Shown here: positions 36,082-46,016 of the stretch, piece by piece
Layout of the letters: the number at the start of each line of letters is the position of its first letter
Numbering within the stretch: the first letter of the stretch is position 1
Notes under the pieces: generated by a model
Seen by the model: only the letters and a program-made list of their open reading frames with translations
What the model was told of the DNA's origin: nothing
The model's database searches: none
Translations under genes and position numbers: made by a program
From: Streptomyces sp. MMG1533
GTDB taxonomy: Bacteria > Actinomycetota > Actinomycetes > Streptomycetales > Streptomycetaceae
NCBI RefSeq assembly: GCF_001279775.1
Contig: NZ_LGDG01000247.1
Coordinates: 1 to 64,000, forward strand
DNA: 64,000 nt
Direction: 5' to 3'

Positions 36082-39000
36082 ATGCGGGACAGTCATCGCG
36101 CGGAGGCCGAGCGGTTGCTGGTACGGGCCGTGGAAGAAGAGGTACGGCGATCGGGCGGACGTACCGACGGGGCCGTGCTGCTGTCGCGGGCGCGCGGGGC
36201 GTTGGACTCGATGGCGCAGACCGCCGCCGAGGAGTACGAGGCGTACACACGCGCCCTGGAGGAGTCGGAGGCCGGTCAGCTCACCTTCGGCCAGAGGTAC
36301 GCGCGCGAGGGCGGCGGTACTCCGTTGCTGGTGGCGGGCGTCGCGGCGGTCGCGGCCACCGTCGCCGACCTGACTCTGGGCACCGGCGCGAGTACGGCGT
36401 TCGGCGCCGGGGTGACCGTGGGAGTGGTGGGCGCCGCGGCGACGGTGGTGAAGGTGGCCGGTTCGCATCTGCCCGCCGCGCACCACCGCGCGGGCGCGCT
36501 CGGCCAGCCCGGCGGGCCCGAGCAGCTGCGGTTGCAGTGGCTGACGGCCCTCGAAGTACGCGGCATCCGCCCCTACCTCGACCAGCAGCGGGTACGGAAC
36601 GCCTCCACCGGGCCGAAGCAGACGGGTCCGCGGCTGAAGGGCACGGACAAGAGCGCGGCGGCCCGCGGGCGGAACGTGCTGGAGCAGTCGTTCGGCCAAC
36701 TGCCGGAGCCGGTGGGCCCGTTCGCGGGCCGCCGTCAGGAGATGGCGCGCATCCGGCAGTGGGTGCAGGCGGCCCGCGCGAGCACCGAGACCCGGCCGAC
36801 GGTGGTCGTCCTGCACGGGGCGCCGGGCAGCGGTCGCACGACACTCGCGGTGCGCGCCGCCCACGATCTGAAGGACTACTTCCGCGGCGCGTGCGTGGTC
36901 GACCTGCGCGGCGACAGCCCGGAGGAGCAGCCGCTGTCCACCCGCGACGCGCTGCTGCATCTGCTGAATCGTCTCGGCGCCCCCCGCGAACAGCTCCTGT
37001 TCCGTGAGCGTTCCTCCGCGGACCAGCAGGTCAAGCGGCTGAGCGAGCTGTACCACCAGCATCTGACCGGCCTGCCCGTCACGATCGTCCTGGACGACGC
37101 CTCGGACCCCGAGCAGGTCCGCACCCTCGTCCCCGAGCGCTCCGACAGCCTGGTCCTGATCACCGCTCGCGGCCCGCTCGACCTGCCCGCCGACGTGGCC
37201 GCCCGGGTGCACGAGCTGCCCGTCGAGAGGCTGGACCCGGCCGGCGCGGAGGAACTGCTGGGCGCGGCCGCCCAGGACAGCACCGGTCCCTACGACGCCG
37301 AATCCACCGACCGGATCAGCCGGTTGTGCGGCGGCCTGCCGCTCGCCCTGAGCATCGCCGGCTCGTCGCTCGGCCCCCGCTCACCCCGCCGGCTCGCCAC
37401 GGACCTCGCCGCGTACGGCCCGGTCGAACCCGCCGAGAGAGTCCTGTGGCTGCGCTACACCGACCAGACGGACACGGCCCGCCGGCTGCTGCGCCGTCTC
37501 GCCCTGGCCGGCCGCGCCTCCCTCGGCGCCGCCGCTGCCGCCGCCCTGCTGGCCACCGACGAGACCGAGGCGACCCGCCACCTGGTCGCCCTGGCCCGGG
37601 CGGGCCTCATCGACCACGTCCGCGGCAGCCGCTACCGACTGCACGACGTGGTCCGCGCCTTCGCCCACGCCCGCCTCCTCGACGAGGAGGAGCCGGCAGA
37701 GCGTACGGCCGCGCAGGAACGATTGATCGTGAACTACGCCGACCTCGCGGACTCGGTACTGCGCCTGGTCGACGGCAACATGTCGACCCGCTCGGACCGC
37801 TTCAGCCCGCACGGCTTCCACTCCCTCGACGAGGCACTGCGCTGGCTCGACGACGAGTCGAGCTTCATCACGGCGGCGCTCAGGCACGCGGAGGGCGTGA
37901 ACCAGGCGGCCGTACTGAACCTCCTCGGCGCCCTGTGCGACTACTGCCTGCTGCGCGGCGACCTCTACCGCCTGGGCGAGATCAGCGAGTTGGCACAGGC
38001 GGTCGACCAGGGCCTGCTCGTCCGCTCGGTGCAGTGGCGCACGGGCATCGCGGCGCGGCAGCTGGGCGAGCTGGACAAGGCGCGCACGACGCTGACGTCG
38101 GTGGTGGACCTCTACATGGAGGCGCATCACGACGCGGGCGCGGCCCGCGCCCTGTGTTCGCTGGGCATCACGCTCCACCACCAGGGGAACCTGACGGAGG
38201 CCGCGTCGAAGCTTCGCGAGGCCCTGGACCTCCAGGCGGCCCCCGAGCTGGCCACGGACCGCGCGTGGACCATGCACGCGCTGGCAGCGGTGGAACGCGA
38301 CCGGGCCCACTTGTCCGAGGCGAGGGAACTGCTGACCCAGTCCCTCCTGCTGCACCGCGCGGGCGAGTCGGTGCACGGCGAGGCCTGGGCCCACTTCCAG
38401 CTCGGCCAACTGGGGTTGCGCATGGGCGACGTACCGCGCGCGGAGCAGGAGTTGCGCACGGCCCTCGACCTGTACGGCCGCACCCGCGACGCCCGCGGCG
38501 AGGCCTGGGCCCTGACCCAGCTGGCCCGCGCCCGCCTGGTCGCCGGCGACGCGTCGGCGGCGGTCGACGGTCTGCGCCAGGCGGCGTCCCGGCACCGCGA
38601 CAACGAGGACGCGCGCGGCGAGGCGTGGACGGTGTACTACCTCGGCCAGGCCCTGGAGGAGACCGGCAACCTGACCCTGGCGGTCCGCGAGCTGGAACGC
38701 TCACGCACGATGTTCTCGCGGATGCGGGACGTCTACGGCCTGGCCTGCGCCCGGCACCACTCGGCACGGGTGACCCGCGACCAACGGGCCGCGCAGACGG
38801 GGTCGTTGCGGAACTCGGGCTTCGCCCGTCAGCTGCTGGTGGACGCCCGCGCCGACTTCCAGCGGATCGGCGTCGCCCACGGGGAGGCATGGACCTGCCT
38901 GGAGCTGGCCGTGGTGGACGCGGGCAACGCCCGTACTCCGCAGGCGCTGGCGCTGTGCGACGAGGCGGTGGGGCTCTTCACGTCGTACGGGGACCGGCGC

Positions 39001-39282
39001 GGCGAGGACTGGGCGCGTTTCCTGCGCTGCACGCTGCTGCCGTTCGCCGCCCCGGGCGGCGTGGAGATCGGTACGGCCGTGGCCCAGGAGGAGCTGGCCC
39101 AGCTGGGGCGGGCCGGGCATCCGGCTCGGGACGAGAAGCTGGACGACTACGTGGAGGCGTACCAGCTCCTGCTGGAACGGGGGGTGGACCTCGAAACGGG
39201 GTGGCAGGCTTGGCGGTTGGGGATGGTGCCGGGCCGGCATTCCCGGGAAGTCATGGGGGTGGCGGTGGCTGCGGCTTCTTGA
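36082..39282 (+). CDS. NB-ARC/STAND NTPase with TPR repeats, first gene of the CHAT operon
   Basis: 1066 residues, ATG with GGAGGGGGA upstream. Residues 1-70 are helical; 80-125 form a Gly/Ala/Val hydrophobic stretch that may insert in the membrane. The NB-ARC domain begins around 205: P-loop GAPGSGRTT at 246-254, Walker [14 protein letters not shown] motif [12 protein letters not shown], then a winged-helix-like part ([21 protein letters not shown]). Residues about 545-1040 are TPR-like repeats, several with HGEAWA/RGEAWA turns. STAND proteins act as ligand-triggered switches that oligomerise. It is followed at 45, 4 and -4 bases by a second NTPase, a CHAT protease and a hydrolase, which suggests it is a sensor. 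Confidence 0.9.
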   Translation: MRDSHRAEAERLLVRAVEEEVRRSGGRTDGAVLLSRARGALDSMAQTAAEEYEAYTRALEESEAGQLTFGQRYAREGGGTPLLVAGVAAVAATVADLTLGTGASTAFGAGVTVGVVGAAATVVKVAGSHLPAAHHRAGALGQPGGPEQLRLQWLTALEVRGIRPYLDQQRVRNASTGPKQTGPRLKGTDKSAAARGRNVLEQSFGQLPEPVGPFAGRRQEMARIRQWVQAARASTETRPTVVVLHGAPGSGRTTLAVRAAHDLKDYFRGACVVDLRGDSPEEQPLSTRDALLHLLNRLGAPREQLLFRERSSADQQVKRLSELYHQHLTGLPVTIVLDDASDPEQVRTLVPERSDSLVLITARGPLDLPADVAARVHELPVERLDPAGAEELLGAAAQDSTGPYDAESTDRISRLCGGLPLALSIAGSSLGPRSPRRLATDLAAYGPVEPAERVLWLRYTDQTDTARRLLRRLALAGRASLGAAAAAALLATDETEATRHLVALARAGLIDHVRGSRYRLHDVVRAFAHARLLDEEEPAERTAAQERLIVNYADLADSVLRLVDGNMSTRSDRFSPHGFHSLDEALRWLDDESSFITAALRHAEGVNQAAVLNLLGALCDYCLLRGDLYRLGEISELAQAVDQGLLVRSVQWRTGIAARQLGELDKARTTLTSVVDLYMEAHHDAGAARALCSLGITLHHQGNLTEAASKLREALDLQAAPELATDRAWTMHALAAVERDRAHLSEARELLTQSLLLHRAGESVHGEAWAHFQLGQLGLRMGDVPRAEQELRTALDLYGRTRDARGEAWALTQLARARLVAGDASAAVDGLRQAASRHRDNEDARGEAWTVYYLGQALEETGNLTLAVRELERSRTMFSRMRDVYGLACARHHSARVTRDQRAAQTGSLRNSGFARQLLVDARADFQRIGVAHGEAWTCLELAVVDAGNARTPQALALCDEAVGLFTSYGDRRGEDWARFLRCTLLPFAAPGGVEIGTAVAQEELAQLGRAGHPARDEKLDDYVEAYQLLLERGVDLETGWQAWRLGMVPGRHSREVMGVAVAAAS

Positions 39283-39327
39283 GGCCGTGCGGAACGAGGA
39301 GCCGGCGGTCGGACGGAGGGGGCGCGG

Positions 39328-41883
39328 GTGAGCGAGTGGCTGCCGGGTACGGCGCGTGACGCCGAGAGACGGCAGATGGACGCCGCGGAACGGCACACGG
39401 ACGCCGAGATGCGACGGCTGCGGGCTGCCCTGGAGGACTTCCCGGCCCCGGGTCGGCGGCGCATCCTCGTGCTCCACGGCCCTGCGGGCGCAGGAAAGTC
39501 GACGCTGGCACGCAGGCTGGCCGCCGAGCTCGGGGCGTCACATGATCTGCCCGTCCAGTGGCTCGCGATGAGCTACCGCGAAGGCAATCCCGAGCAGCCA
39601 CTGCTGCGTGTGCTCCAGCGTGCGGGAGAGGTTCCGCCCGGCGAACTGTGCACCGCGCTCCTGGGGAAGCCCAGAGACCTGACCTCGCTGGCCAGGGCCA
39701 CCAGCCGGAACTGGTCCAAGGCCATACCGTCGCTGATCGTGCTCGACGCCCTCGGCGCCCCCGAAGGCAAACTTCTGAGGGGGCTCGCCGAACTGCTCAG
39801 GGGCACGCGCCACATCCTGATCGTCACGTCCAGGACGAGCCGGGTGCCTACGGACGACGATCCGGGCATCCTGCGCCACGAGGTGGCCCCGCTGGACGAG
39901 TCCTCCCCGCAGCAGTGGGTCACGGGGCGATACGGGCTGCTGACAGACCAGGACGCCACCCTGCTCGACGCCCTCGTCGCCTGGCAGGGAGGCGAGTTCT
40001 CGCCGGACATGCCCTTGTCCCGCCGCAGGACCACTCCCTCGGAGAGACGCCGCTCGATCGAACGGCTGCACGAGCATCAGCTGCTGCAGCAGTCCCGCCC
40101 CGGCTGGTACGAAGTGCGTCCCTCGGTGCGCGAACAGCTCACCCGGAACCACGCTCGCCACACTCGCCACCGCATCGCGCAGGAGCTGGACAGACACCTG
40201 GCCCGCTCCTGGATCGACGAGCCCTGCGAACTGGGCGAGGCGGCCGAGTCCGCGGTCGACCTCGCACTGCGCCTTGTCCGCGCCGGTGCCCGGGGCCCTC
40301 GCGGATTCACCGGCTGGTTGGCGCGGCAGCTGGCCGTCGAAGGGGCCCTGCTCCCCCTGCTGATGCTGAAGGCGGGGCTGGAGCGTGCGGGCGGCGACCG
40401 GAGTGTGCTCACCGTCCCGCTGGCCATGGCCGTCCGGCACGCCGGACAGCCGGAGGCCGCGGCCCGCACGCTGGCAGGTGTCGACACCGCGGACGCCGTC
40501 CGTGAACTCGCCGTCACCCAGCACCACATGGGCCTCCTGCGGGAGGCCGAGGCCACGCTCGACACCCTCCCCGCCGACAGGCCGGACGGCTGGGCCCTGC
40601 ACATCCGCGGGGCGATCCACGCCGACCGGGGCGAGCCACACGCTGTCGGCCCGCTGCTGCGTCGGGCGATCGAGACCCACCAGGTACGCGGCGACCGGCG
40701 TGGCGAGGCCTGGGCCGTCCTCCACTACGGACGCCTGCGACTGATGCGCTGGGACCTGGAGGAGGCCCGCAAGCGACTCGAAACGGCGTGGCACACGTTC
40801 CGCGACGTGGGCGACGTGCTGGGGGCCACCTGGGCGGCCACCGAGCTGCGTCGGGTCACACTGCTGCTGCAGGGTCCGCAACCCGAGGTGGTACGAGAGC
40901 TGAGGGAATCGCCCTGGGCGCACCAACGGTGCAGCGACGTGCGCGGCGAGGCCTGGGCGACGCTGGCGTTGGGGGTGGCGTACGCCGATGCCCGACAGCC
41001 GGCGATGGCGTCGAGGACCCTGAACCGGGCGCTGAAATCCTTCGAGTCCCTGCCGGACCGGCTGGGGCGGGCCTGGGCCCTGCATCACCTCGCACTGACG
41101 GCGTACCGCAGTGACTCGGTGCACCTGCACCAGGCTCTGGACGTCTTCGTCGAAGCCGGATGCAGGGGCGGCCAGGCCTGGACAGAGCTCCAACTGGCCA
41201 TCCACGCGAATGTGCGCCGGCCCCACTCCGACGCTTCGACGTGGCTGGACAGGGCTCAGCTCGACTTCGAGGCGATCGACGACATCGCGGGCGCGCGATG
41301 GGTGGCTCTCCAGCGCGACGGGCTGCCCCCGGGCAGCCGGCCCGAACTGGCGATACGGACGCTCGCGGGGTGCTATCCGCGTCGTGTCCTCGACGGCATC
41401 AACTGGGACGGCGAGTGGGTCAAGCTCCCCCATGCCATCCGCCACCTCATGCCCGAACCAGGTGCCTTCAGCGATGACTCTCTTCCCGACGACCTGCCGC
41501 TCACGGCATCGCGCGTCCGCCTCACGCTCCTGAACAGGCGGCCTCCGGTCGTCGGGAGGCCGGCCCACATCAGCCTGCACGTCATGCCCGGCCCCGAGCA
41601 TCCGTGGTGGTCCGACCCGGTCGACTTCCAGTCGCAGCTGACCGCACGGGCAACCCCCTTGACCGACTCCGACATCGAACCGGCGTACTCCGTACCGCTC
41701 GTCATGGGCGCGCTGTTCAGCTTCGTCCCGCACTGCACGGGCCGCCACCGCATCCGGTTCACCATCGAGCACACGCAGTCCAGAACGGTGCTTCAGCAGG
41801 TGGAGACGGAGTTCGACGTCACCAGCCGCTCCGCAGCCGTGCCCCCGGCCGCCGCGCCGCCCGCTCCCGAACGGAGGGCCTGA
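39328..41883 (+). CDS. Second P-loop NTPase with TPR repeats and a C-terminal beta domain
   Basis: 851 residues, GTG start. The N-terminus has a P-loop (HGPAGAGKST, residues 50-59) and Walker B (SLIVLDALGAPEG), then a sensor-like arginine region (ILIVTSRTSR) and a winged-helix-like part (HEHQLLQQSRPGWYEVRPSVREQLTR). Residues about 370-660 hold TPR-like repeats with RGEAWA turns like those of the upstream protein, so the two probably share ancestry. Residues 700-835 are strand-rich (RVRLTLLNRRPPVVGRPAHISLHVM ... HRIRFTIEHTQSRTVLQQVETEFDV) and resemble an immunoglobulin-like effector-associated domain. The CHAT gene begins 4 bases later. Confidence 0.87.
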   Translation: MSEWLPGTARDAERRQMDAAERHTDAEMRRLRAALEDFPAPGRRRILVLHGPAGAGKSTLARRLAAELGASHDLPVQWLAMSYREGNPEQPLLRVLQRAGEVPPGELCTALLGKPRDLTSLARATSRNWSKAIPSLIVLDALGAPEGKLLRGLAELLRGTRHILIVTSRTSRVPTDDDPGILRHEVAPLDESSPQQWVTGRYGLLTDQDATLLDALVAWQGGEFSPDMPLSRRRTTPSERRRSIERLHEHQLLQQSRPGWYEVRPSVREQLTRNHARHTRHRIAQELDRHLARSWIDEPCELGEAAESAVDLALRLVRAGARGPRGFTGWLARQLAVEGALLPLLMLKAGLERAGGDRSVLTVPLAMAVRHAGQPEAAARTLAGVDTADAVRELAVTQHHMGLLREAEATLDTLPADRPDGWALHIRGAIHADRGEPHAVGPLLRRAIETHQVRGDRRGEAWAVLHYGRLRLMRWDLEEARKRLETAWHTFRDVGDVLGATWAATELRRVTLLLQGPQPEVVRELRESPWAHQRCSDVRGEAWATLALGVAYADARQPAMASRTLNRALKSFESLPDRLGRAWALHHLALTAYRSDSVHLHQALDVFVEAGCRGGQAWTELQLAIHANVRRPHSDASTWLDRAQLDFEAIDDIAGARWVALQRDGLPPGSRPELAIRTLAGCYPRRVLDGINWDGEWVKLPHAIRHLMPEPGAFSDDSLPDDLPLTASRVRLTLLNRRPPVVGRPAHISLHVMPGPEHPWWSDPVDFQSQLTARATPLTDSDIEPAYSVPLVMGALFSFVPHCTGRHRIRFTIEHTQSRTVLQQVETEFDVTSRSAAVPPAAAPPAPERRA

Positions 41884-41887
41884 CCAG

Positions 41888-43192
41888 GTGGCCCGCGATC
41901 TGCCCGTCCGCATCGTCCAGGACCCGAGCGACGGCTTCACTCGCCTCCCGGCCCGCGTCCAGCCGCCCGACCTGGTCGTGGGCTTCGACCTGTACGGCCG
42001 GGACCGCATCCTGGCCCGGATGCACGGCACCGCGGTTCCCGCGCTGAGCGGCACCGAGCACAAGACCTTCCTGGAGGCGAAACCCCGGGAGGTCCGCTCC
42101 GTGACGGCGCGGCTGCGGCGCATGTGGAAGGAGGAGTTCGTCGACGTACAGTCCCTCGACGAGTCGGGGCGTCCCGCGCCCGACCGCCCGGCCTTCCCTT
42201 ACGCGACGCTCGTGGACCTGACGGCCGAGCCGGAGGGCGAACTGCTGGCCGCGATATCGCAACTCGCCGCATACGGATCCCAGTTGCTGTTCGACGTCCT
42301 GCTCGGCGGGGACAGTGAGCCGGTGAAGCTGTTCCGCGGTTTCCTCACCGAGGCGCTGCGCGCGGAGAAACCGCTCCGGGTCCGCTTCGACTCCGACCTC
42401 TTCGTGCCGTGGCCGATGCTGTGCCTTCCCCCCGACGCGACGGACGAGCCCGGATTCGCGGGAGTGTTCCGGCGCTTCCTCGGCCACCGCCACCGGATCG
42501 AGCAGACCGGCGGCGGCTTCTACACGGCGGTCTCGGACGGAATCGGCCACCCGCCCAAGCCGATACCGGCCCTGAGCCTCAACCACGACACCGGCATCGA
42601 CCGACGAGGCGGCACAAGGGCCACCGAGGTCGCGGCCGCGCTCGCCCGGGGCGGGGCCCTGATCGAGCGAACGACCCGTCCGCAGTTGGAACAGGCACTG
42701 CAGGACGCCACCCTCGACGAGCAGCTGATGTACTTCTGGTGCCATGGTCACTTCAAGCCGGCCGAACCCGAGCCGCCGTATCTCGTGGTGAAGCTGACCG
42801 ACCAGAAGCCCGTCGACGCCTACACCGTGCGCGCCCACCGGCCGCCCCGCCACGAGTGCGCCCCCTTCCATCCGTTCGTCCTCCTCAACGCCTGCTACGC
42901 GGGCCTCCCCGGAGACGCCGACCTCGCCTACCTCGGCCACGCCCTCATCGAGACCGGCGCCCGCGGCATCCTGGGCCCGCAGATAGAGATGCCGCAGGTC
43001 TTCGCCGCCGAGTACGCCCTGGAGTTCCTCACCCGCTACCTCACCGGCGAGGAGACCGCCGGAGCGATCGCCCACGCCGTCGCCCGGCACTTCGCCGACG
43101 AGCTGCACAACCCCCTCGGCTTCGCCTACGCCCTGCACTGCGGCATGGACGCGCGTCTGGAACGGGCCGAGCCCGCAGAGGCGACCTCATGA
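41888..43192 (+). CDS. CHAT-domain protease (caspase-like, clan CD)
   Basis: 434 residues, GTG start with GGAGG about 10 bases upstream. The C-terminal half is a CHAT domain (caspase HetF associated with TPRs): catalytic His286 in LMYFWCHGHFKP and Cys336 in FVLLNACYAGLPGD, followed by ALIETGARGILGPQIEMPQVFAAEYALEFLTRYL, the usual tail of the fold. The N-terminal about 230 residues have no TPR repeats, unlike most CHAT proteins; those repeats are supplied by the two preceding genes. CHAT proteases cleave partner proteins in prokaryotic immunity, such as gasdermins and Csx30. Its stop overlaps the hydrolase start (ATGA), so that hydrolase or an NTPase is the most likely substrate or partner. 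Confidence 0.9.
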   Translation: MARDLPVRIVQDPSDGFTRLPARVQPPDLVVGFDLYGRDRILARMHGTAVPALSGTEHKTFLEAKPREVRSVTARLRRMWKEEFVDVQSLDESGRPAPDRPAFPYATLVDLTAEPEGELLAAISQLAAYGSQLLFDVLLGGDSEPVKLFRGFLTEALRAEKPLRVRFDSDLFVPWPMLCLPPDATDEPGFAGVFRRFLGHRHRIEQTGGGFYTAVSDGIGHPPKPIPALSLNHDTGIDRRGGTRATEVAAALARGGALIERTTRPQLEQALQDATLDEQLMYFWCHGHFKPAEPEPPYLVVKLTDQKPVDAYTVRAHRPPRHECAPFHPFVLLNACYAGLPGDADLAYLGHALIETGARGILGPQIEMPQVFAAEYALEFLTRYLTGEETAGAIAHAVARHFADELHNPLGFAYALHCGMDARLERAEPAEATS

Positions 43193-44169
43193 GCCGGACC
43201 GACGTCCGCGTCGTGGACCTCGCCCCGGACGGATGGCTCCTCGAGGACACGCCCACCGGCCCTCGCCCCGTCCCGGCCCACCGCCTCGACACCCGCTTCG
43301 CCGAGGAACTCGCCCCGCCGCCCTGGGCCACGGACCTGCTCGTCTACGTCCACGGCTGGCAGACCACACCGGAGTCCGCGCTCACGGCGGTACAGCGGCT
43401 GCTGGCGCTGACCGCGGCCCAGTACGACGACACCCGGTACCCCCGGCTCGAACCCTGGCGCCCCTGGACCGTCCTCATCCGCTGGCCTTCCCGCTCGCTC
43501 CCCTCCCTCGGCGGCTACCGCCGCATCCGGGACCGTGCGCACGCCATGGGTACGGAAGGCCACGCGGCCCGCGTCATCGGCCGTCTGCTCGGCTACCTGG
43601 ACGCCCGCCGTGCCGATCCGGCGGCCCCGCCCGTGCTCGCCAACCGGGAGGGCCAGTATCTGCACCTGGTCGGGCACTCCTTCGGCTGCAGGCTCCTGTG
43701 CGAGGCCGTGCAGTGGGCGGCGGACCAGGAGGCGCTCACCCTGGGGTGGAGTACGCCGGCGCCGGCCGGGCGGCCCTTCAGCGTCGACTCGATGCTGCTG
43801 CTGCAGATGGCGGCGCCCCGCGACGCCTTCGCGGCAACCTTCACCGCACTCGCCGAGGCGCCCCTGCACGGACCGGTCGTCGCGACGTACTCGCAGCACG
43901 ACCGGGCCACCGGCTTCTGGCATCTGCGGGCGGAGAAACGGGCGGGCATCGGGTACGCCGGTATCGGCACCGCACCCGCCCCGGTCTCCGCGATCCGGAT
44001 GCTGCCGCCGGACGAGCCGTACCCGCTCGCCGCCCTCGACCACCGCTTCGTCAGTGTCGACGCGAGCGACGTGTTCGTGCGCGGGAACGGTCCGGCGGGC
44101 GCCCACTCCGACCATCTGCGGCCGGAGTCCGCCCACCTGCTGCTGTCCCTGGCCGACCACTGCCGGTGA
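43189..44169 (+). CDS. Alpha/beta hydrolase, last gene of the CHAT operon
   Basis: 326 residues from ATG 43189. The fold signature is clear: LLVYVHGWQTTPESAL (oxyanion strand), nucleophile elbow LVGHSFGCRLLCEAV with Ser164, MLLLQMAAPRDAF, VVATYSQHDRATGFWHLR with the acid region, and a late histidine in HSDHLRPESAH. No signal peptide, so it acts in the cytoplasm or at the inner membrane face. The family covers lipases, esterases and thioesterases. Translational coupling to the CHAT protease suggests it is the effector or a substrate of that system. The activity and substrate are not known. Confidence 0.87.
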   Translation: MSRTDVRVVDLAPDGWLLEDTPTGPRPVPAHRLDTRFAEELAPPPWATDLLVYVHGWQTTPESALTAVQRLLALTAAQYDDTRYPRLEPWRPWTVLIRWPSRSLPSLGGYRRIRDRAHAMGTEGHAARVIGRLLGYLDARRADPAAPPVLANREGQYLHLVGHSFGCRLLCEAVQWAADQEALTLGWSTPAPAGRPFSVDSMLLLQMAAPRDAFAATFTALAEAPLHGPVVATYSQHDRATGFWHLRAEKRAGIGYAGIGTAPAPVSAIRMLPPDEPYPLAALDHRFVSVDASDVFVRGNGPAGAHSDHLRPESAHLLLSLADHCR

Positions 44170-44193
44170 GGGCCGCAACCCGGTGGGCGGACG

Positions 44194-44433
44194 TCAGCCC
44201 TGCTTCGCCCCGGGCTCGGCGGGGGCGTCCACGGACCCCGTCTTCGGGTCCGGGCTCTCCTTGAAGTCGACCTTGCCCATGTGGCGGCTCATCGACTTCA
44301 TCAGGGCCCACACGGCCAGGGCCATCGCCGCGAAGACGATGAAGCCGAGGACGCCGGGGGTGACCTTGTCCTCGTCGACCTCCTTGGCGAGGGTCACGAG
44401 GTGCGTCATTGCCAGGCTTGCGCTTGCGCTCAT
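44194..44433 (-). CDS. Small single-pass membrane protein next to mca
   Basis: 79 residues from ATG 44433, one base past the mca stop; starts at 44442 or 44409 are possible and none has a clear ribosome site. One helix (GVLGFIVFAAMALAVWALMKSM) follows a short acidic segment (LAKEVDEDKVTP), and a Lys/Pro/Asp tail ends the protein (HMGKVDFKESPDPKTG). It is probably co-translated with mca. I recall this gene as a common companion of mca in streptomycetes; its function is unknown. Confidence 0.75.
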   Translation of the reverse strand: MSASASLAMTHLVTLAKEVDEDKVTPGVLGFIVFAAMALAVWALMKSMSRHMGKVDFKESPDPKTGSVDAPAEPGAKQG

Positions 44434-44434
44434 G

Positions 44435-45316
44435 TCAGGCATTGTCGCGGACGCCCGCAAAGAGGTCGTCCTCGGGGAGGGAGGTGTCGACGAGGGACTT
44501 CGCCAGCTCGTACTCCTCCGTCGGCCAGACCTCCCTCTGGATCTCCATCGGGACGCGGAACCAGCCGCCGTCGGGGTCGATCTGCGTGGCGTGCGCGATC
44601 AGGGCCTTGTCGCGGATCTCGAAGAAGTCGGCGCACGGGACGTGCGTGGTCAGCGTGCGCTCGGTGCGCTCGAACTCGTCCCAGCGCTTGAGCCAGTCCC
44701 CGTACGGCGACTCCAGGCCCCGCTCCAGCAGCGCGTGGTGCAGCGCCTCGGTGCGCGGGCGGTTGAAGCCCTGGTTGTAGTAGAGCTTCAGCGGCTGGTA
44801 CGCCGGTCCGAACTCCTCCTCCGGGTACTTCTCGGTGTCCGCCGCGCCCTCGAACGCCACCATCGAGATCTTGTGGGTCATGATGTGGTCGGGGTGCGGG
44901 TAGCCGCCGTTCTCGTCGTACGTCGTGACGACCTGCGGACGGAACGAGCGGATCTTCTTCACCAGCTCGCCGGCTGCCTCGTCGACGTCCTCCAGGGCGA
45001 AGCAGCCCTCGGGGAGCGGAGGCAGCGGGTCGCCCTCGGGCAGGCCGGAGTCGACGAAACCGAGCCACTCCTGCCCCACACCGAGGATCTCGCGGGCCTC
45101 GTCCATCTCCTTCTTGCGTACCTCGTGGATGTGCTCCTCGATGTACTTGTCGCCCTGGAGCTTCGGATTGAGGATGGAGCCGCGCTCCCCGCCCGTGCAG
45201 GTCACGACCAGCACGTCCACCCCCTCGGACACGTACTTCGCCATGGTGGCCGCGCCCTTGCTCGACTCGTCGTCGGGGTGGGCGTGCACGGCCATCAGTC
45301 GCAGCTGGTCAGTCAA
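44435..45316 (-). CDS. mca: Mycothiol S-conjugate amidase
   Basis: 293 residues, the family length. The zinc site is in AVHAHPDDESSKGAATMAKY; further markers are TGGERGSILNPKL, YDENGGYPHPDHIMTHKISM and YYNQGFNRPRTEALHHALLERG. The enzyme cleaves mycothiol conjugates of electrophiles and drugs, releasing glucosaminyl-inositol and a mercapturic acid for export. It is a LmbE/PIG-L-type amidase restricted to mycothiol-making actinobacteria. It is divergent from the DUF4307 gene with a 124-bp gap, an arrangement typical of streptomycetes. Confidence 0.95.
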   Translation of the reverse strand: MTDQLRLMAVHAHPDDESSKGAATMAKYVSEGVDVLVVTCTGGERGSILNPKLQGDKYIEEHIHEVRKKEMDEAREILGVGQEWLGFVDSGLPEGDPLPPLPEGCFALEDVDEAAGELVKKIRSFRPQVVTTYDENGGYPHPDHIMTHKISMVAFEGAADTEKYPEEEFGPAYQPLKLYYNQGFNRPRTEALHHALLERGLESPYGDWLKRWDEFERTERTLTTHVPCADFFEIRDKALIAHATQIDPDGGWFRVPMEIQREVWPTEEYELAKSLVDTSLPEDDLFAGVRDNA

Positions 45317-45440
45317 GACTCAATCCTCGTAATGTCGGCGCCCGGTGTGAGCGGGTGCGATCGGCGCTTCTATAGTGACCGAATCGAGGGGCCAATAATT
45401 CCGGGGCCCACACTTCGGGAGCCTTGCCGGGAGGACGATC

Positions 45441-45839
45441 ATGAGTACGGCGAGCACGCGACTGCCCGAGGGCCGCTACGGTCGCTCCTCGGACGAGCGC
45501 GCCGACCACAAGCTCAAGATCGCCGGTGCCGTCCTCGCCGCTCTGCTCCTCGCCCTCGTCGGCTACTTCGCTTACCACTACGTCGGCCAGAACGAGATCA
45601 GCGCCGAGGTGATCACGTTCGAGCCCGGGAAGGACACGGTGCAGGTGCATCTGGAGGTCCGCAAGGACTCCGGTGCGAGCGGCTACTGCACCCTGCGCTC
45701 CCAGGCGGAGAACGGCGCCGAGGTGGGCCGGGCCGACTTCCGCTTCGACGGGGACGCCAGCCGCATCGACAAGGTCGTCACACTGCGCACGACGTCGCCG
45801 GGCACGACGGCCGAGCTGCTCGGCTGCCACGCCGACTGA
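45441..45839 (+). CDS. DUF4307 single-pass membrane protein
   Basis: 132 residues. The cytoplasmic N-terminus (RLPEGRYGRSSDERADHKLK) is followed by one helix (IAGAVLAALLLALVGYFAYHYV) and a strand-rich outside domain with two cysteines (SGYCTLRSQAENG, AELLGCHAD). This is the DUF4307 layout, found in actinobacteria near mca and greA. The function is unknown. Confidence 0.88.
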   Translation: MSTASTRLPEGRYGRSSDERADHKLKIAGAVLAALLLALVGYFAYHYVGQNEISAEVITFEPGKDTVQVHLEVRKDSGASGYCTLRSQAENGAEVGRADFRFDGDASRIDKVVTLRTTSPGTTAELLGCHAD

Positions 45840-46016
45840 GGTCCTCCGTAATGCGTAGACGCTGACCTGCGCTGACCTGCGGCGACGGGATTCTGAGGCT
45901 TATGTCCTCCCCCTTGGCCCGCTGAATTGTTAGGCTCGTGGTTTCGCCCATCCGAGAAGGAACATTCTTCTGGGTAGGGCGATGCTTTGTATTCCCAGTA
46001 CCTACGAGGAGCACCT

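Noticed and set aside
44402..44460. Longer N-terminus of the small protein next to mca from TTG 44460
   Set aside because: It would overlap the mca coding end by more than 20 bases without a ribosome site; the ATG at 44433 right after the mca stop is more economical.
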